Assembly: GCA_015179125.1 (NCBI GenBank)
Contig: WHVA01000023.1
Coordinates: 310,001 to 374,000, forward strand
DNA from: Gautieria morchelliformis
Taxonomy: Eukaryota; Basidiomycota; Agaricomycetes; Gomphales; Gomphaceae
Reading direction: 5' to 3'
DNA length: 64,000 nucleotides
Part shown: positions 1-12,751 of the stretch, piece by piece
Layout: every line of letters begins with the position of its first letter
Numbering within the stretch: position 1 is the first letter of the stretch
Program-made: the position numbers and the translations under genes
Notes under the pieces: generated by a model
The model's database searches: none
What the model was told of the DNA's origin: nothing
What the model saw: the letters and a program-made list of their open reading frames with translations, nothing else

Positions 1-2667
1 AGCGCAAGGCCATCATGGTGTAACGATGTGTCAATGTAATATGGTCCACTCCGGTCGCGATCTGTCAAGAAGTCACGAAAAGACGTGTGAAGCAGGCTGA
101 TTGGGTCAGATTCTTGGGTGGGAAGACTCAACAGAGCGCCCATGGGTTTTACTATATCATGAACCTCAGTACCCGACTCATCTTCATTGCACAGCTTCTG
201 CAGGGCAGACATCGACAGCGGTTCTCTGGCAACCAGCATGCAGCCCACCACCAAGCGAAAGCGACACTTGATATCGTCCGTCAAGTCATTGCCATCACCG
301 AATATCTGCGTGAGGATGCCGAGATACAGGTTATCCATCCCACGGAGGTTCTTGACTAAAACCTCCTCCAGTTGCTTAACAGGATTGTGGCCACGCTTCC
401 CATCTCCTTTGACAAATCGGCATGCAGTGGATGCCCATTGAAAGTGACCTTCGGATTTCTCAACTAATAATCGACACCAGCCATTGTTGGGCCATTTGTG
501 CTCGAGGGCCGTAATGTGACGTAATTGGGCTTCCACAAAGCGGGTGACAGCATCGGCAGGGTTCGGGTCAATATCCTTTAAGGACCTGGAAAGGACATGC
601 GTCTTCCCCAGAAGGGCGTCCAGGATGTCGTCTTCGGCGCGGGAAGTGATAAGAAGATGGAAATTAGACGGCAGTTGTGCTGCTTCCTTTCCCAGGACAG
701 ACAAGAGACCCTGGCGAGATTCCAGGTCTCCGCTCTCATCCAATGCATCAATAACGATCACGGTCGGTCCAATGGCCGTTAGGTCCTTGGAAGGGTCCAG
801 AATGAACTTTTGGAACTGTTCACGAGGTACACGTGTAGTCCGAAGTGATTTCTGGTCCCCGACCACTTTCAGCAACGATGACCTTCGCGCTGCATCCCGC
901 TCAGCCAGATCATAAGCAATCGTGCTAAAGACATTGTCGGGGGAGCGCTGTGTCTGAAGACCGCGGTCAAAAAAGTACGACGACCCGAGACGTTTCATCC
1001 GGTCAAATCGTTTAGCGACCTCGTGGGCGATGGCAGACTTGCCGGCACCCGCAACGTCGCTCAAGAAAAATATGCGTGGGGTGTCCTCGCTCTCCTGGTT
1101 GGCCCACTTCCATATCTCAGCAAGAACTGTCTCCCGAGTATCCCGAAGGCATCCCTTTTCAGGATTGAACTTTGCACCGTGTGCATAAGGCATGTCACCC
1201 AGCAGAATTTCCCCGGCTGGTCACAATGCGTATTAGTCTGGGGAAAGGCCTCAACCCAGAAACTCACATATGTCACTGACGACATCCAGAACACGTAGTA
1301 CAGTGATTTCAACACGTTGTACAGTGATTTCAGTATGAATCATGGCCTGTTGTTGTAGCTCCCACTTGAGTCTATTGAAAGATTCCTGGTATTGTTTGAC
1401 CTTGCTATCGACATCCGACACCAGATTTTCCGCGGTTCTTTTCCCTGAACACAAATCATCAGCCATAGTCACCTGACAGTGGGTTCAACGCACAGAAATC
1501 CTTGTTTTTTGCATAGGCACGGATAAAATAGCTGCACTCTAACGTCTGTTGCGCCAAGGCTAAGATAATTGACTTCTGTGATTCAACCTTCTTCAATGGC
1601 TCTGCCAGGTGGATGAATGCATAGGTGTTGTCAATAATTTCCGCCAGACCATGGATACTATCGTCCCGGTCCATCTGAGCAATGATCGTCTAAATAGAGT
1701 CAACCCCAGATGTCAGGTACGTCTATCCGGTTGGTATATGTCATAGACGGACCGTGTGTGCGAGAGACAGGATGGTCCATGCCATTTTCGCATAAGGATG
1801 GACCTAGAGTCGGGGCACACCGTGTCAATGAAATGTCCTGCTGGACGAACAACCTAACCAGACCTCTGAGGCTTCATCAATAATATCGGTAAACAGCCTG
1901 ATTTTGTCCACGAGAGAACCCCAAGTCGCCAATATTGTATCGAGGGTATTGAGGGTGGAAGCGACAGAATCAGCCCCAGCCCTTGCATCGACAATTAGGG
2001 GCAGCGCCGGGTTCATATTATCGACCTCTTTCGTTCCACTGACTGCTTCGCTCAACTGAGCCTCCTGTGCCTCGTCTGACGCCGCGAAAGACGAAATGGT
2101 GAACTCTATGACAGTCAGAACCTCATGCATCTTCCCTGCCTTATCTGATTTTTGCAGTTTACGAGCAATGGCTGCTGTGTTCGATTACTGCACGTGCATT
2201 CGGTCGATGAGCGAAAAGGACTGACCTCCAGTTGCTCCTTCTAGAAGCAGCAACTCAATCCTTTCCTTCGCACTGCCTATATAGTCATCATGAGCGAGGG
2301 CATGATCCCCATATACTTCAATGTTCAACACAGAAGACCCAGTCAAGTGGTAGCTGTGAATGGATTTAAGATCACATTGGGACAATAATACTGGAATTAA
2401 ACGCACAAATAGAATGGCTCATTCCACGAGGCAGTATTGCCTCTCGCAGCTAACGTAGTCTTCTGGATATCCTTGTCGACCAAGAGTTTCACGAAGCAGC
2501 GACTGGGAAGCTTGCCGAACAGTGTGACATTGGGAAGATGGGTGCATCTCAAGCCTGTTGCCGTGGCCAAGAGTCAGTATACAATAGATAGCGCAACGGA
2601 AGAGCCTTATCTGCAACTTTGATTGCTGCAGGAATACTTCCGGGTCAAGAGTGAACAGTTGGCTCAC
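1..2667 (-). CDS. C2-NACHT NLR-like protein, 3' end beyond window
   Basis: Multi-exon STAND NTPase of the type common in Agaricomycetes, presumably an intracellular recognition protein. Read on the minus strand, a C2-like module comes first (KLLVDKDIQKTT, then after a 53-bp intron SSVLNIEVYGDHALAHDDYIG). A helical region follows (AQMDRDDSIHGLAEIIDNTY; DFWKRTAENLVSDVD) and then a NACHT domain with Walker A GAGKSAIAHEV and Walker B VIVIDALDE. The frame stays open through LLHTSFRDFLTDRDRSG to position 1, so the C-terminus is missing. Introns of 49-65 bp are seen at about 1690-1754, 1445-1493 (restores DFW-KRTAEN) and near 1214-1264. Start and first exon are uncertain: an intron acceptor precedes the first clear C2 strand, and the 2667 limit is a guess. 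NACHT assignment is secure; the ligand is unknown. Confidence 0.85.
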
Positions 2668-3549
2668 TAGAGAAGTGCTTGTGGACTCACGGTACTGTCA
2701 CGTTGTCCTTATCGTTGTTCATTCGCAGTGTTCGCAGTGTTCTAGGTGGGTGGTAGGACGAGAGAGGCGCTGCATTCAAATCGAGACTTACAGCGCCCAC
2801 GCGTTCCCGGCGTCCAGTCGAAGCGCGCGTCCATCGGTGCGTGGCCACGTAGGTACTCGGTCGTCTTCGCAAGTACAGCTGATCCGTGTTTGAGAGGCAA
2901 CAAGGGTACATATCATGTCGTGCATTGCAGTGAGTGTGCTCCGTGCACCGCCTGGCCAGGTTTCCGAGTGGTGGATCCACCTGTATAGCACCTATTTGTA
3001 ATCCAGTTAGGCCGCGACCACACAATGTGGTACAACATGTGGTCAGGGTCTAACTTGATTATTCTTGCATCACCGCAAGTAACCAAATTTGACGCCAGAC
3101 GGACTTGTCCGATACCGAATCTATGCGAGTGTTTGTTCCACGATATTGACTCGCATGACGCGACATGCGGCTTATTCCACCTGGGTATGTAGTCTGACCT
3201 TGAGTAGCGCCAGGGGGACCATGGGTCGTCAGGGGCGTCATCTGGCCTCAACCTCGGCGTCAACCGTCGTCGTCGATGAGCACGACGCAACGTTGTAAAA
3301 AAATCATTTTGTGCCGAGTAAAATAGTATAAATATCATAGAGAGTTCGAATTCGAGCTCATATTTCCTTACTCCTCGTCCTTGACAACAAACGCGATTAA
3401 TATTACTCCACCACCTCCACGTACACCACCTCCATGTACACCACACATGCACACACGTCTACTAGATTTCGGGGTTCCGCCAATTGACTGGTGCACTTAA
3501 ATTCAGATACGCGAGGACTTAAAATTGGTAGCTTCTGTACTGATATATC
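2668..3549. other. intergenic, no supportable gene
   Basis: Upstream side of the NLR-like gene. Only short overlapping frames without recognisable motifs are present. A small CCACCTCCA-type simple repeat lies at about 3409-3447. I see no gene here. Confidence 0.6.
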
Positions 3550-3557
3550 AGTAAAGT

Positions 3558-3971
3558 TAGTGTTTTCCCGGCCCGGCTTGGGCTCAAAAGCCCCGGTCAC
3601 GGCTCGGGCTTCACAAAACCCAGGCCGGGCTTTTTTTTACGGCTCAGGCCCGGCTCCAGCTCGGCTGGAGCATGGCCGCAGGGTGAAAAACACCCTTTTC
3701 GTCCCTCATTTGAACTTTGAGCGCCTTATCTAAGTTTCCCACGCGTGGTGCCAGCACGCTGTGCCTGGGTGCCGCCGAGCCGCCTAGGGCGGCTTCACCC
3801 ATACCATCTAGACGCTCAAGAGCCGCGGCTTCACGGCTCGGCCCAGGCTTGTCAAATCCTGAGCCGGGCTTTTTGGGACAGCCTGGAGACGGCTACGGCC
3901 CGGCTCGGCTCGGCCTGTAAGGGCTCGGCTCCGGCTTTGTCGCGGCCTAAGCCGGGCCCGGGAAAACACTA
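3558..3971. mobile_element. hAT-like MITE (414 bp)
   Basis: Terminal inverted repeats start TAGTGTTTTCCCGG at both ends and continue through CCCGGCTTnGGC, with one extra G in the right copy. The element is flanked by identical 8-bp direct repeats AGTAAAGT at 3550-3557 and 3972-3979. An 8-bp duplication with TAGNG-type ends is the signature of hAT transposition. The interior is rich in GGCTCGG/GCCCGG words and has no transposase, so it is non-autonomous. Confidence 0.85.
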
Positions 3972-3979
3972 AGTAAAGT

Positions 3980-4880
3980 ACTTAAGGTAAGTGCGGGACC
4001 CGGTCTTCCTGCAGTGATGAATAACCTGCAAGGGGACATATGGATGTTCTAAACCCTCGTGCTTTGAACACATCGCGGCGCGGTCGGCTTGTTACGTGAC
4101 CCATTGGATTATTGCCCGACCATCGGACACACGTGAGTGCTCAGCCGCGCGTTCAGCAGACTCGCCAGTACGGAATATCTGGCCATCAATAATTTAGCAC
4201 TTATGCTACAGCAAGGTAAGCTGTATATGACGATGCTGGCTGTACGGTTCAGAAGCTCGCCGGAAGCCACGCCGTTACGCGCCCGGTACAAATAGGGCTC
4301 AACCGATGGTGATTACAAGAAGCGCCGCTTTACCGCCCACGGTGGCCTTCAGCAGCAGCAGCGCCAGAGCTCCCAGCAATGTCCTGTGCGTCCCCGCTAA
4401 GCGCACTGCAATTCGGACCGACTAGCATCCTGACGAACAAGCATTTCCGACGCTTGTGCTATCGGCGCTGATGCGAGTCATGCGCCTAGCTCGCCCACTG
4501 GCCGCGCGGCTGACGACCTCTCAACGCTGCAGGACAAGAACAGTAGACTCTCGTGGCGCTTTCTCCCGCCGGCCTATGTCCGGTGCCACAATATTGCTTG
4601 CCTAACTTGTTTCGACGTCATCTTGAGAGAGTGAATCGGCAAATACTCCCATGGATAGCAAAGCACATACAATATCTCGTTGACTTTCGCATGCACCTAA
4701 AGTCAGCTTCGCTGACGCATAATGATGGTACTGATTCTGCTCCACATGTACGAGGAAAGGATGTACCGGGGAATTTTTTCTTGCGAAACAGAACTCGGCG
4801 TCAACCCTGCACCCATTGCTTGCTGAGCATCCGGAGGTCGAACCAACGGCACAAAGATGGTGTGCACTGAACTCATTCGC
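3980..4880. other. intergenic region upstream of terpene synthase
   Basis: No convincing coding exon. It holds the presumed promoter of the terpene synthase at its right end. Confidence 0.5.
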
Positions 4881-4885
4881 GTCTC

Positions 4886-4891
4886 TATAAA
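4886..4891 (+). promoter_or_regulatory. TATA box of terpene synthase
   Basis: TATAAA about 95 bp before the ATG at 4986, followed by a pyrimidine-rich leader. Position and context fit a core promoter. No other regulatory element is recognised. Confidence 0.5.
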
Positions 4892-4985
4892 GAGCGGCGT
4901 ACTAAGGTCAATATACCCCATCTCACTCACTACTTCCTCGTCTTCCATCTACTACATCTTCTCTCCACATCAGCTACTTCCCACA

Positions 4986-6158
4986 ATGGTTTTACCCCGT
5001 CGCTCTACCATTACCGCGTTTCAAGTTCCGGACCTCCAATCCCACTGCCCCTTCCCCGCAGCTTATCACAAGAATGGGGATGCCATCGCCACCGTTTCAG
5101 AGAAATGGGTCGAAAATGGCTGTCGTGTGTTCACTGCAGCCATGCGTCGCCATATTGCCGGTTTGGGCGCCGGTCAATTGGCGGCATACTGCTACAACCA
5201 ATGCAGCGATGAACGCTTCCGGATCATCTGCGATTTTATGCTGGTCCTTTTCCTATTGGATGACCTCTCCGATGATCTGATGACCAAAGACACCGAAATC
5301 CTCGCGGATGTTGTCATGAACGCCATGAACTTTCCCGAGTCATATCGACCCACCCAGACAAGGGGGAAAGAGCAGCCTCAATTGGAGTCCGATGCGAGCA
5401 TTTTGACCAGGGAGTAGGTGTTTGCGACTCTTTTGATTGGCCCTATGCTCACCCTGCCGCACAGCTATTGGACTCGGTGTATCCCGGACGCGGGTCCCGA
5501 GGTGCAGGCTCGATGCATCGAGAATGTAGAGCTGTACCTAGTTGCCGTCCACGAACAAGCTCGTCATCGTGACACCAACGAAATTCCGACCACTGAGGCG
5601 TACATTGATTTGCGCCGCCTGAGCAGCGGTTGCAAACCCCTCTTTGACCTCCTCGAGTTTTCCCTCGACATGCAACTCCCCGATTATGTTATCGAAAATC
5701 CCCTGATGAAGACAATGAAAGACTGTGTCAACGATTTTGTCGCCTTCTCTAATGTGAGTAACTGTCGTTCTGCTCAAAAGCTGCTCACGGCTGACTCCTG
5801 CTACTAGGACATATTTTCCTATAATGTCGAGCAGTCTCGGGGAGATATGCACAACCTTGTTGCCATCATCATGAACAATGACAACTTGGACCTTCAAGGC
5901 GCCATGGACCGCGCGGGAGATATGTGCCGCGCAGCCCTAGACAAGTACATCGAAACAAAGGCGAAATTCCCTTCCTACGGTGCGGAGATCGACAGCCAGG
6001 TTGCAGCCTTCTTGCGGGGCCTGGAAAGCTGGATTTCTGGCTCCCTTGAATGGAGTTTCGTCACACCGCGCTACTTCGGTAACAAGCGGCACGAGGTCAA
6101 GAAAACTCGTTGGGTGAAACTCCTCTCGCGCAGTCGAGTACCAGCGAACGCAGCATAA
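4986..6158 (+). CDS. sesquiterpene synthase (class I terpene cyclase)
   Basis: Cyclises farnesyl diphosphate in a Mg2+-dependent ionisation reaction, probably cytosolic. Exons are 4986-5413, 5465-5753 and 5808-6158; introns of 51 and 54 bp have GT-AG ends. The product is 355 aa, the usual size for fungal sesquiterpene synthases. The metal-binding Asp-rich motif is DDLSD (residues 92-96), the NSE/DTE triad is NDIFSYNVE (239-247), and the C-terminal Arg-Tyr pair is R327-Y328 in TPRYFG. All are intact and no stop or frameshift is seen. The ATG was chosen because it is the first in frame after the TATA box and gives a normal-length N-terminus. No P450, oxidoreductase or transporter is recognised next to it, so it looks solitary. 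The product (protoilludene, cadinane type or other) cannot be read from sequence. Confidence 0.93.
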
Positions 6159-8300
6159 CTCAGGTCAGTCCGGCAGCTTTCCCGATTTTATATTCAACAC
6201 TAAAGTGCGCCGACAGTTAACTCCAATGGCCACAGAATCAACATATTATTTACTATTTTATTTTCTTATTTTTGGCCTGGTGGAAATATTATGAAAGCCA
6301 CGCAAAATTTGTTGTCTTCCGGTTAATGTGTACCATTAATGTATTACAAATATCACTTGTTTGGAGAATGACTTGCTGATGAAGGAAATTTCTTGCGAAT
6401 TGGCCATTTGCCTGACAATTAACTGTAAGTATATAAAAGGAAATATACATTGCCATATAAGTACGTTGGCGCGTGTCGACCCTGCCAGTGAGCGTGGTGG
6501 GAGCATCCGTTCCCCTCACTCGTCTCCTGTCCGTCAGGCTGTTCCGTACTAACTCCGCACCCACTTCTCTGCCTACAGGCGCTACCTCGCGATTGGGTCC
6601 AGCCGGCAGATGGTGGTGTGAATTGGGCCACAGTATGAACAGTTACGATACGACCTGGAGAGAGAGGCTGCTGATAAAGCGTAGAGCCGAGTACTGGATT
6701 AAGCACATGCCAAGAGCCGTAGGATATGAATAAGAGAATGGAGACGAGGTGCTGGTGGCGATCATTGGGACAAGCTGCCGGAGTGTGAAGAGTATGTGGT
6801 TTCTTCCAGACGCTGCAGCAATCTGCATACCCCACACGCTCGTGTCCAGCGCTGCTCACGCCCAGGAAGGAACCATGGGAGGCCCCAGCACGATCATGCG
6901 AGCGGTGGGGATGGAAATGGCGGGAAGACAGTTCGGGATAGTGGCGGCTGCTGTGGCCTTGTTCTCTCCCTGCGCGTGGCGCGGGAGGAGACGATGGACG
7001 TTGGGGGGGCTGTTCATCCACTCGCCTACGGGGACGGAAAGAAGGGGAACTTCTGCGGCTCCGTACGAAGAGATGCTACCCCTACCCACTGAGCCAGACG
7101 CGCATGTGCTGGAGAGCTGAGGCGAGAATTTGACCAGCACACAATTGTCAAATGCTCGCCGCATCCCGGGCCTGTCCCGATTCTGAGATTTGAGGAGGTC
7201 GTATTGGTACCCTCGCTGTCCATTTTGGCGTGATGTTATAGGCTCGCACCGTGAGTACATATGACTGTTGGTTTTGGCACGCTGGCTGATGGTAGAGACG
7301 TATTGCGTGTGTACCCGGCCGTTGTGATCTCAGGTGCGCGCGAGAACAGTGTTGAAGCATTTGGTAAATATATCACGCCTAAAGGAACCTCGCTTTTGCC
7401 GCGCTCCACTGGATATTAGAGCCAAATTTCTTTTGACAGTGTCTGCAAGTATCAACATATTTTTATTTGTGATTAATAATTATACTAATTTTCGCCTTGC
7501 TGCACGTGAACCTAAGCACGAATCAGAGACCCACGCCGTGTGCGAATGCATCATCATGCACGTGAGGTCGTGGGCACCATATGACTGTGAGGTGTTTATT
7601 CGTGCAAACTGCGACTCCTTTCACCCGGCGCATATCCGTCGGTGTAGCCCAGCGTGCGTGGGGACGGTGGAGCGGAGGAGATAGCGCAGAACGCCACGCG
7701 ACAGCCGCTGACAGTTGTGCCACCACCTCCACCATCACGATAGAAGATGTGCAAGGGCTTGAGGAAGGACGGTGGTCAACGTCACAGCGCAGCGCGCACC
7801 CTAGCCCCCCGCCCGCTTGGGCGAAGAAGGGGATGGGGAGGGTCGTGTGATGGGAGGAGCACGCGATCGATGGGAGCGCGTCACAAGGTGTTCAGATGGC
7901 ACGCGGCCGGTGCCACGGACGACGACGGCACCGGTGCCGCTGCACGCGTACCCCCGGGAGCCCTCATCGATGCAGGCGCTCCAGACGGTGCGGCGGAATA
8001 TCCTCGCGACGGCGCTGCACGAGGAGCTTCCGCGGAACATCGAGTGTGAGAGGTCGCAATGATGCCGGCGGCCCAGGGTCCACGACTCGCGAGGCCCGTA
8101 TTGTGTTCCGGACTGGCGGTGGATCGTGTCGGACTGAGAATCCAGGAGAGGCAGCACGGGGCACACAAGACGACAAACGAAGGACGCTGTTTGGAGCATA
8201 CATGCTGAGCGCGGGGATGAGAGGTTGTGGGTCGATGGCGATCAACCTGCCCCCGCATTCCAAGCAAAGATAGTGGCGTACGGCTTCGGGCTACCAGGTG
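6159..8300. other. mostly non-coding; weak unnamed frames
   Basis: Downstream of the terpene synthase. There is weak coding-like composition on the minus strand at about 6640-7260 and a short plus frame at 7817-8062 ending QTVRRNILATALHEELPRN. Neither shows a complete gene structure or a family I recognise. Confidence 0.4.
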
Positions 8301-9494
8301 ACCCTACCGTAGACCGGTCTGTCGTGAGGAAAGACTTATCAGATGTGGATTCCTGTTTGACTCGATTTATCTCATGGCTTCACGCACACGAATAACAACC
8401 CGTAATGTCCATTACAACAATTTCTATTCACGATTACCCTAACGATCTCTCTCTCACTATCCAACCTTACTCCGAGTACCGCGAGACACATGTACACACA
8501 CCCGAGCCTACAAGGCTCTCATCGAGTCCGAGCCGAGTCACACTCACCGAGTCGAGCCGAGTACAACACACCACCGCCGAGTTCCTTAGATCCCACGAGT
8601 ACAATTAACGAGCCGAGTACCAGGGTGGATCGAGTCGATCCCACATCACGAGCAGGGCGCACGATATATATCTTCCAACACCTACACGCCGAGTCTATCA
8701 TTCCTATTCCATCCCGCCACCTCTTCGCCTTATCCCTCGAACCGTCAGGCGAGCCACCACCGTTCCTTACGCGCAGGCGACACCGAGCAGGCGAGTGACA
8801 GCACGGACAAACCATGTTGCCGGTATATACGCACCGACTGTATACCCCCATCGTCCCACTTTCCACACCGAAACCCCTGTCTAAATCCACATAAATAGCT
8901 CACTATGTACGAGTAAAACACACACGAACTTTTTGAGCCCTTTCAACTTCGAGTTAATAAGTCTACCTTCGAGTTATTTCCTTCTCTTGCACCATCCATC
9001 GAACTCGGCCTCGAGTCAAAGGCCAGATATATACTCTATTCAAAACTCACGTACTCTATCACGGTCGCTACTAGTTTGAGATGCCGAGGTTCAGGTGTGG
9101 AGACCGTGTCACGTTGCATTCGCGCTCCGCATAGACCCCACGCACGCTCGGGACAATGGGAGGGGGTTGCACAAGGGAAATATTGAGCGTCCTCTCATAA
9201 GGAGTGGAGTCCGGCATAGTCGTAGAGGGGGAAACGGGTGAGAGGGTGCGCTCGGGCGGTGCTTTATACCATGGGCTACCTGTGGGAGGGTTGGGTACGC
9301 CAGGGTAATGCCGGCACTCTCAAAGGAGAGCGGGGTTGTGGAGCTGGAGTCAAGCGTGACAAAGGAAACGTGCCCGTGATTAGGTATTGTGGCTGTGCAT
9401 CGATGCGATTCCCACGCACGTGTGTGACGTGACACACCTCTAAAGATACGCAGGAGCGCGACACACCCCACCAACAGGACACAAACGACTCACC
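8301..9494. other. intergenic with CGAG-rich words
   Basis: Contains repeated CCGAG/CGAGTCGAG words at about 8515-8640 and otherwise no supportable gene. The last part is upstream sequence for the gene starting at 9495. Confidence 0.4.
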
Positions 9495-10808
9495 ATGTCC
9501 TACGGACCCACCCTTCTGCCCCTTCCCACCGACTTTCCGAGCCAGCAGCACCCGCACGGTGCACACCACCTGTCCCGCCACTCGAAACCGCCCGCCCCGC
9601 CCCTCCCGCCGAATTTCCGCCCCGAGGACGACCGCGCACTCGATCTCGTCGCCCGGATGCCGGAGAGGGCGATGCCAAGCCTCGGCGTTCATGTGCGTGT
9701 CCCAGAAACGCGTTGCTTCAGGCTCTGATCTCCACGCAGATGGCCCGCACGCTCGACGACTACCTAAACTACGCCCCGACCGACTACCGCCGCCCGTCCC
9801 CAGGTCCTGGCGGCTTCGCGGGCGGCGTTTCACCAGGCCAGTACGTGAACAGCGCTGCGCCCGGCTACCCCGGTAGCTTTTCCCGCCCGCCCCCACGCAC
9901 GGTCCCCAGCCCCGCCCCGCCCCGTCCCACTCGCCGTACGCGCACCCGGGCCAGTCCCCGCCCCGCCAGGCGCAGGTTCCCCCGCCCCACCCGTACAGCC
10001 CGCAGCGTTCCCCCGACCCAGCCCCCCGGGCCGTCCACGCCGCGTTCCCCGCCTTCGCTGCGTCCCTCCCCACCATTGAGACCTTCCAAGCCGCCCTGCT
10101 GCGCCTCGGGCGCAGGGTAAGTGCCGTGTGCGTTTCCCCATTCTCGCTCATCCCACCCCTCCTGCCGGCCCCGACGCCTTCCCCTTCATCCGCGACGTCC
10201 CGTGGCTCGTCGACCGCACCGTCTCCCAGCACGCGCTTCCCCGTCCCCGGCGCCTCGCGCCCCCATATCGAGCTCGCAGCGCACCTCGGCTTCACGCCCG
10301 CGCAGTACAAGCTGGGTCACGTTTATGAATATGTGGTCCCGCCGTGCGCGTATGACCTGTTGTTGAGTGTGCAGTCTTATCGGTGGGTTTCTGGGGCTCT
10401 GTGTTCTCAAGAAAAATATCACTATTATTCTTGGTGTGGGGGGCGGTTGGAGCTTTGAGTAGGGAGGGGGTGGGTTGTGCGCGGGGCCTTTCTTACTCCT
10501 TTTTTTTTCATTTCTTTTACTTATTTTTTATTTTTATTTTATTTTATTTTATTGCAATTGGGTGCACGTTCTGGTAGCATATCAGGCTCTTGCCGCGCAG
10601 CCGCCGCCATTCCATTCTTCTCTCGATGCGCGGCGCCTCGGCGACCCGTCTACCTCTTCCAGGGTCGCACCCCTCCCATCCATACACCCTTGCTATCCAC
10701 CGTTGGCGCTCGTGCCCCCGCTCCGTGTCAGCCCCTCCGCCCGTGTGTTCGTGTCAGCGGCACGGAGGCTTATCGCTGACTGATATGCCGGCCGATGGCG
10801 ACGGTTGA
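9495..10808 (+). CDS. Pro-rich hypothetical protein
   Basis: Not recognised. The first exon reads MSYGPTLLPLPTDFPSQQ and contains PEDDRALDLVARMPERAM. A second block reads ALISTQMARTLDDYLNYAP, and a third FAASLPTIETFQAALLRLG ends at a good GTAAGT donor near 10119. A further block LAAHLGFTPAQYKLGHVYEY ends SYR at a GTGGGT donor near 10381. The following ~200 bp, including a T/A-rich tract, look intronic, and the last exon may end near 10783-10808. A frame change near 9890 falls in a C-run and is either a real indel or a base-calling error. Codon use is strongly GC-biased. Middle Arg-rich frames are shadows. Exon borders are tentative. Confidence 0.45.
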
Positions 10809-11059
10809 AATAGTAATCCGTGAAGCGGAGGAGTGGACGGGGGTTTTACTGCTGCTGTTGCGCAGGGGGGCCCGGGTTGAGATACCCCCGGGGTTGGTTG
10901 GGGGAACGGGCGTTTCATTCGTTGCATGTGTTTGCCCGCGCACGGCGCGTCCGCCCACTTCGTCCGCTTGCATTCTGGTAGGATGCAATCCCCTCAACGT
11001 AGTTCCGCCAGTTCAGGCCCAGGATCTCACGCAAGCCATCGCCCCTCTGGCCGGCAACC
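10809..11059. other. short intergenic stretch
   Basis: GC-rich sequence with no supportable coding feature. Confidence 0.4.
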
Positions 11060-11700
11060 TCCAACTCCTGGCCTAGCTAGCCTCATGACCAGACCAAGAT
11101 ATGTGACCCTGACCAGTACAATAGTTCCAACCTCAAGACACTCACTCCTGCCATTTTTGGTTCAGCTACAGCTCTTCCAGGTCCACCCTGAAGCTTTTGT
11201 CAGCAATGCAAAGAAACTTTATGCCTTCAGGATGTTCCTTTGCAAGGCCTCTTGCACCTGCTTGTTCATCACCACTGCTGTTGTGTTGTCAATGGTGTTT
11301 GTCCTTGAGCTCTTTCAACGGGGGCTTGAGTATTCTGAGCTCTGACCATCATTGGCTGCTTTTCTTTTGTTACATTGTTCCCAAGAGGGAACAATGGTTG
11401 ATTGACTCCTTGAGCATCAATCACTGTCTTGACTTGGACTTCATCTTAATAACCATGGGGACCAATGAGGCATCCTGCTTGTCTCATCATCTGACGATGA
11501 TAGGGTTGACTGACCCTTGCCTTTGTCAATGGGCAGAGGCGATCTGGGGATAGAGGCTGGCCTGTCACCAGATGGCTCCTCATCCTCGACCATGCTTGGC
11601 AATACGTGGTTGGGGGAATCCCCATCCTTGTTTGCTTGGATGAGGGCGCCAAGGTCTGCGACCTTGCCATTTCAAGTTCCCTGGGCTCTGGGCCTAGGGT
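11060..11700 (-). pseudogene. decayed coding relic, unidentified
   Basis: Read on the minus strand, 11700-11446 holds a coherent acidic, Ser/Pro-rich stretch (ADLGALIQANKDGDSPNHVL; GKGQSTLSSSDDETSRMPHW). Going on towards 11060 the frame breaks into stops. This looks like the remnant of a gene or transposon protein. No catalytic motif is visible and I cannot name the family. Confidence 0.35.
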
Positions 11701-12679
11701 AGTGTCAGCTGTGGTGTCACTAGGCTGTGCCTGGAGCTGGCAGCCATGAGCTTGGGGCTCACATTCTATGATTGAATGGGATCACAACCAGCATCCAATT
11801 GACAGTAGAGGGGTCTAACTGGAGCCTTTCAATGGTGAACAACTGTTGAGGCAGCAATCTTTTTCAAGATCACTCAGAATCCACAGTTCAACTGTTTGCT
11901 AGGCAAACAGCAGATGGAAGTTCAAAAATGTGTAAATGAGGATGATCTCGGAGCCTTGTATCACAAGGGCAAACAGAACTCAACCAATGTGTGGTTATTC
12001 TGGGTGCTATGTAGTGACTGACAGTGTAAGGTAAAGATAAGATGGGGAAGTGCCAGTCGGTTCCCATGCAAGAACTATACAGTGGGTCCTCATGGACCCA
12101 CTTGGAAAGCCTTGGCCAACTTTAGAGAATAGTAAAAGAACACAAGTTGTTATTTTTGACTAGCAATGTCTCAGAAAAATATACAAGCCCAGCTATGGTC
12201 ACTAAGGATTTCGGTAGGAGCCCAAAATGGGGAAACCATAAGTGACCATAAGATGACTACATCATTTGAAATTGAGGTCATGATGGCCTGTCACTGAATG
12301 TGTTTGGAGGAGTCTACACTGGTCTGTGGGAGCCATGTGTGGAAGGTCTCAGCTAGGTTTGTAATAATCTAGGGCCAACATGCTGGAGACAGTGGCCTGC
12401 AGCTTCACTTGCAGGCAGCTTGGCTAATGCCAGGGTCAGGGCAATCATATATCCCCACTTTGATGCTTCAGACTCTGATGCACCTCAAGCCTCTGTATAC
12501 ATGACTAGTGATAAGAAAAATACCAAAATAAAAGATTAAAAATTTGCTGAGGGGTAAATTTTAGCTTCTCTCAGGCACACAAAGAGGACTGATAATTCAC
12601 CGACCCCTCTCTCAGGTCCCCCGCACCAGGTCAGTTCAGGTGCATGCTAAACCCTCATATGTGCATCCAAAATGGTATC

Positions 12680-12751
12680 TGTGTGTCATGAATTTTATAT
12701 ACCAAAAGTTACAACTGTAACAAAAAGAAAAAAAAATTAGCCAATGAACTA
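12680..12751. repeat. 72-bp direct repeat, copy 1
   Basis: Sequence starting CTGTGTGTCATGAATTTTAT and running through an A-rich tract recurs with few changes at 14222-14293 in the same orientation, about 1.5 kb away. Confidence 0.7.

Noticed and set aside
6419..7260. Long overlapping frames on both strands after the terpene synthase
   Set aside because: No motif, no consistent exon signals, and comparable frames on the opposite strand.
9713..10120. Arg-rich continuous frame in the Pro-rich gene
   Set aside because: Its second half is a shadow: the neighbouring frame gives a coherent Pro/Tyr/Gln-rich then helical sequence ending at a GTAAGT donor.
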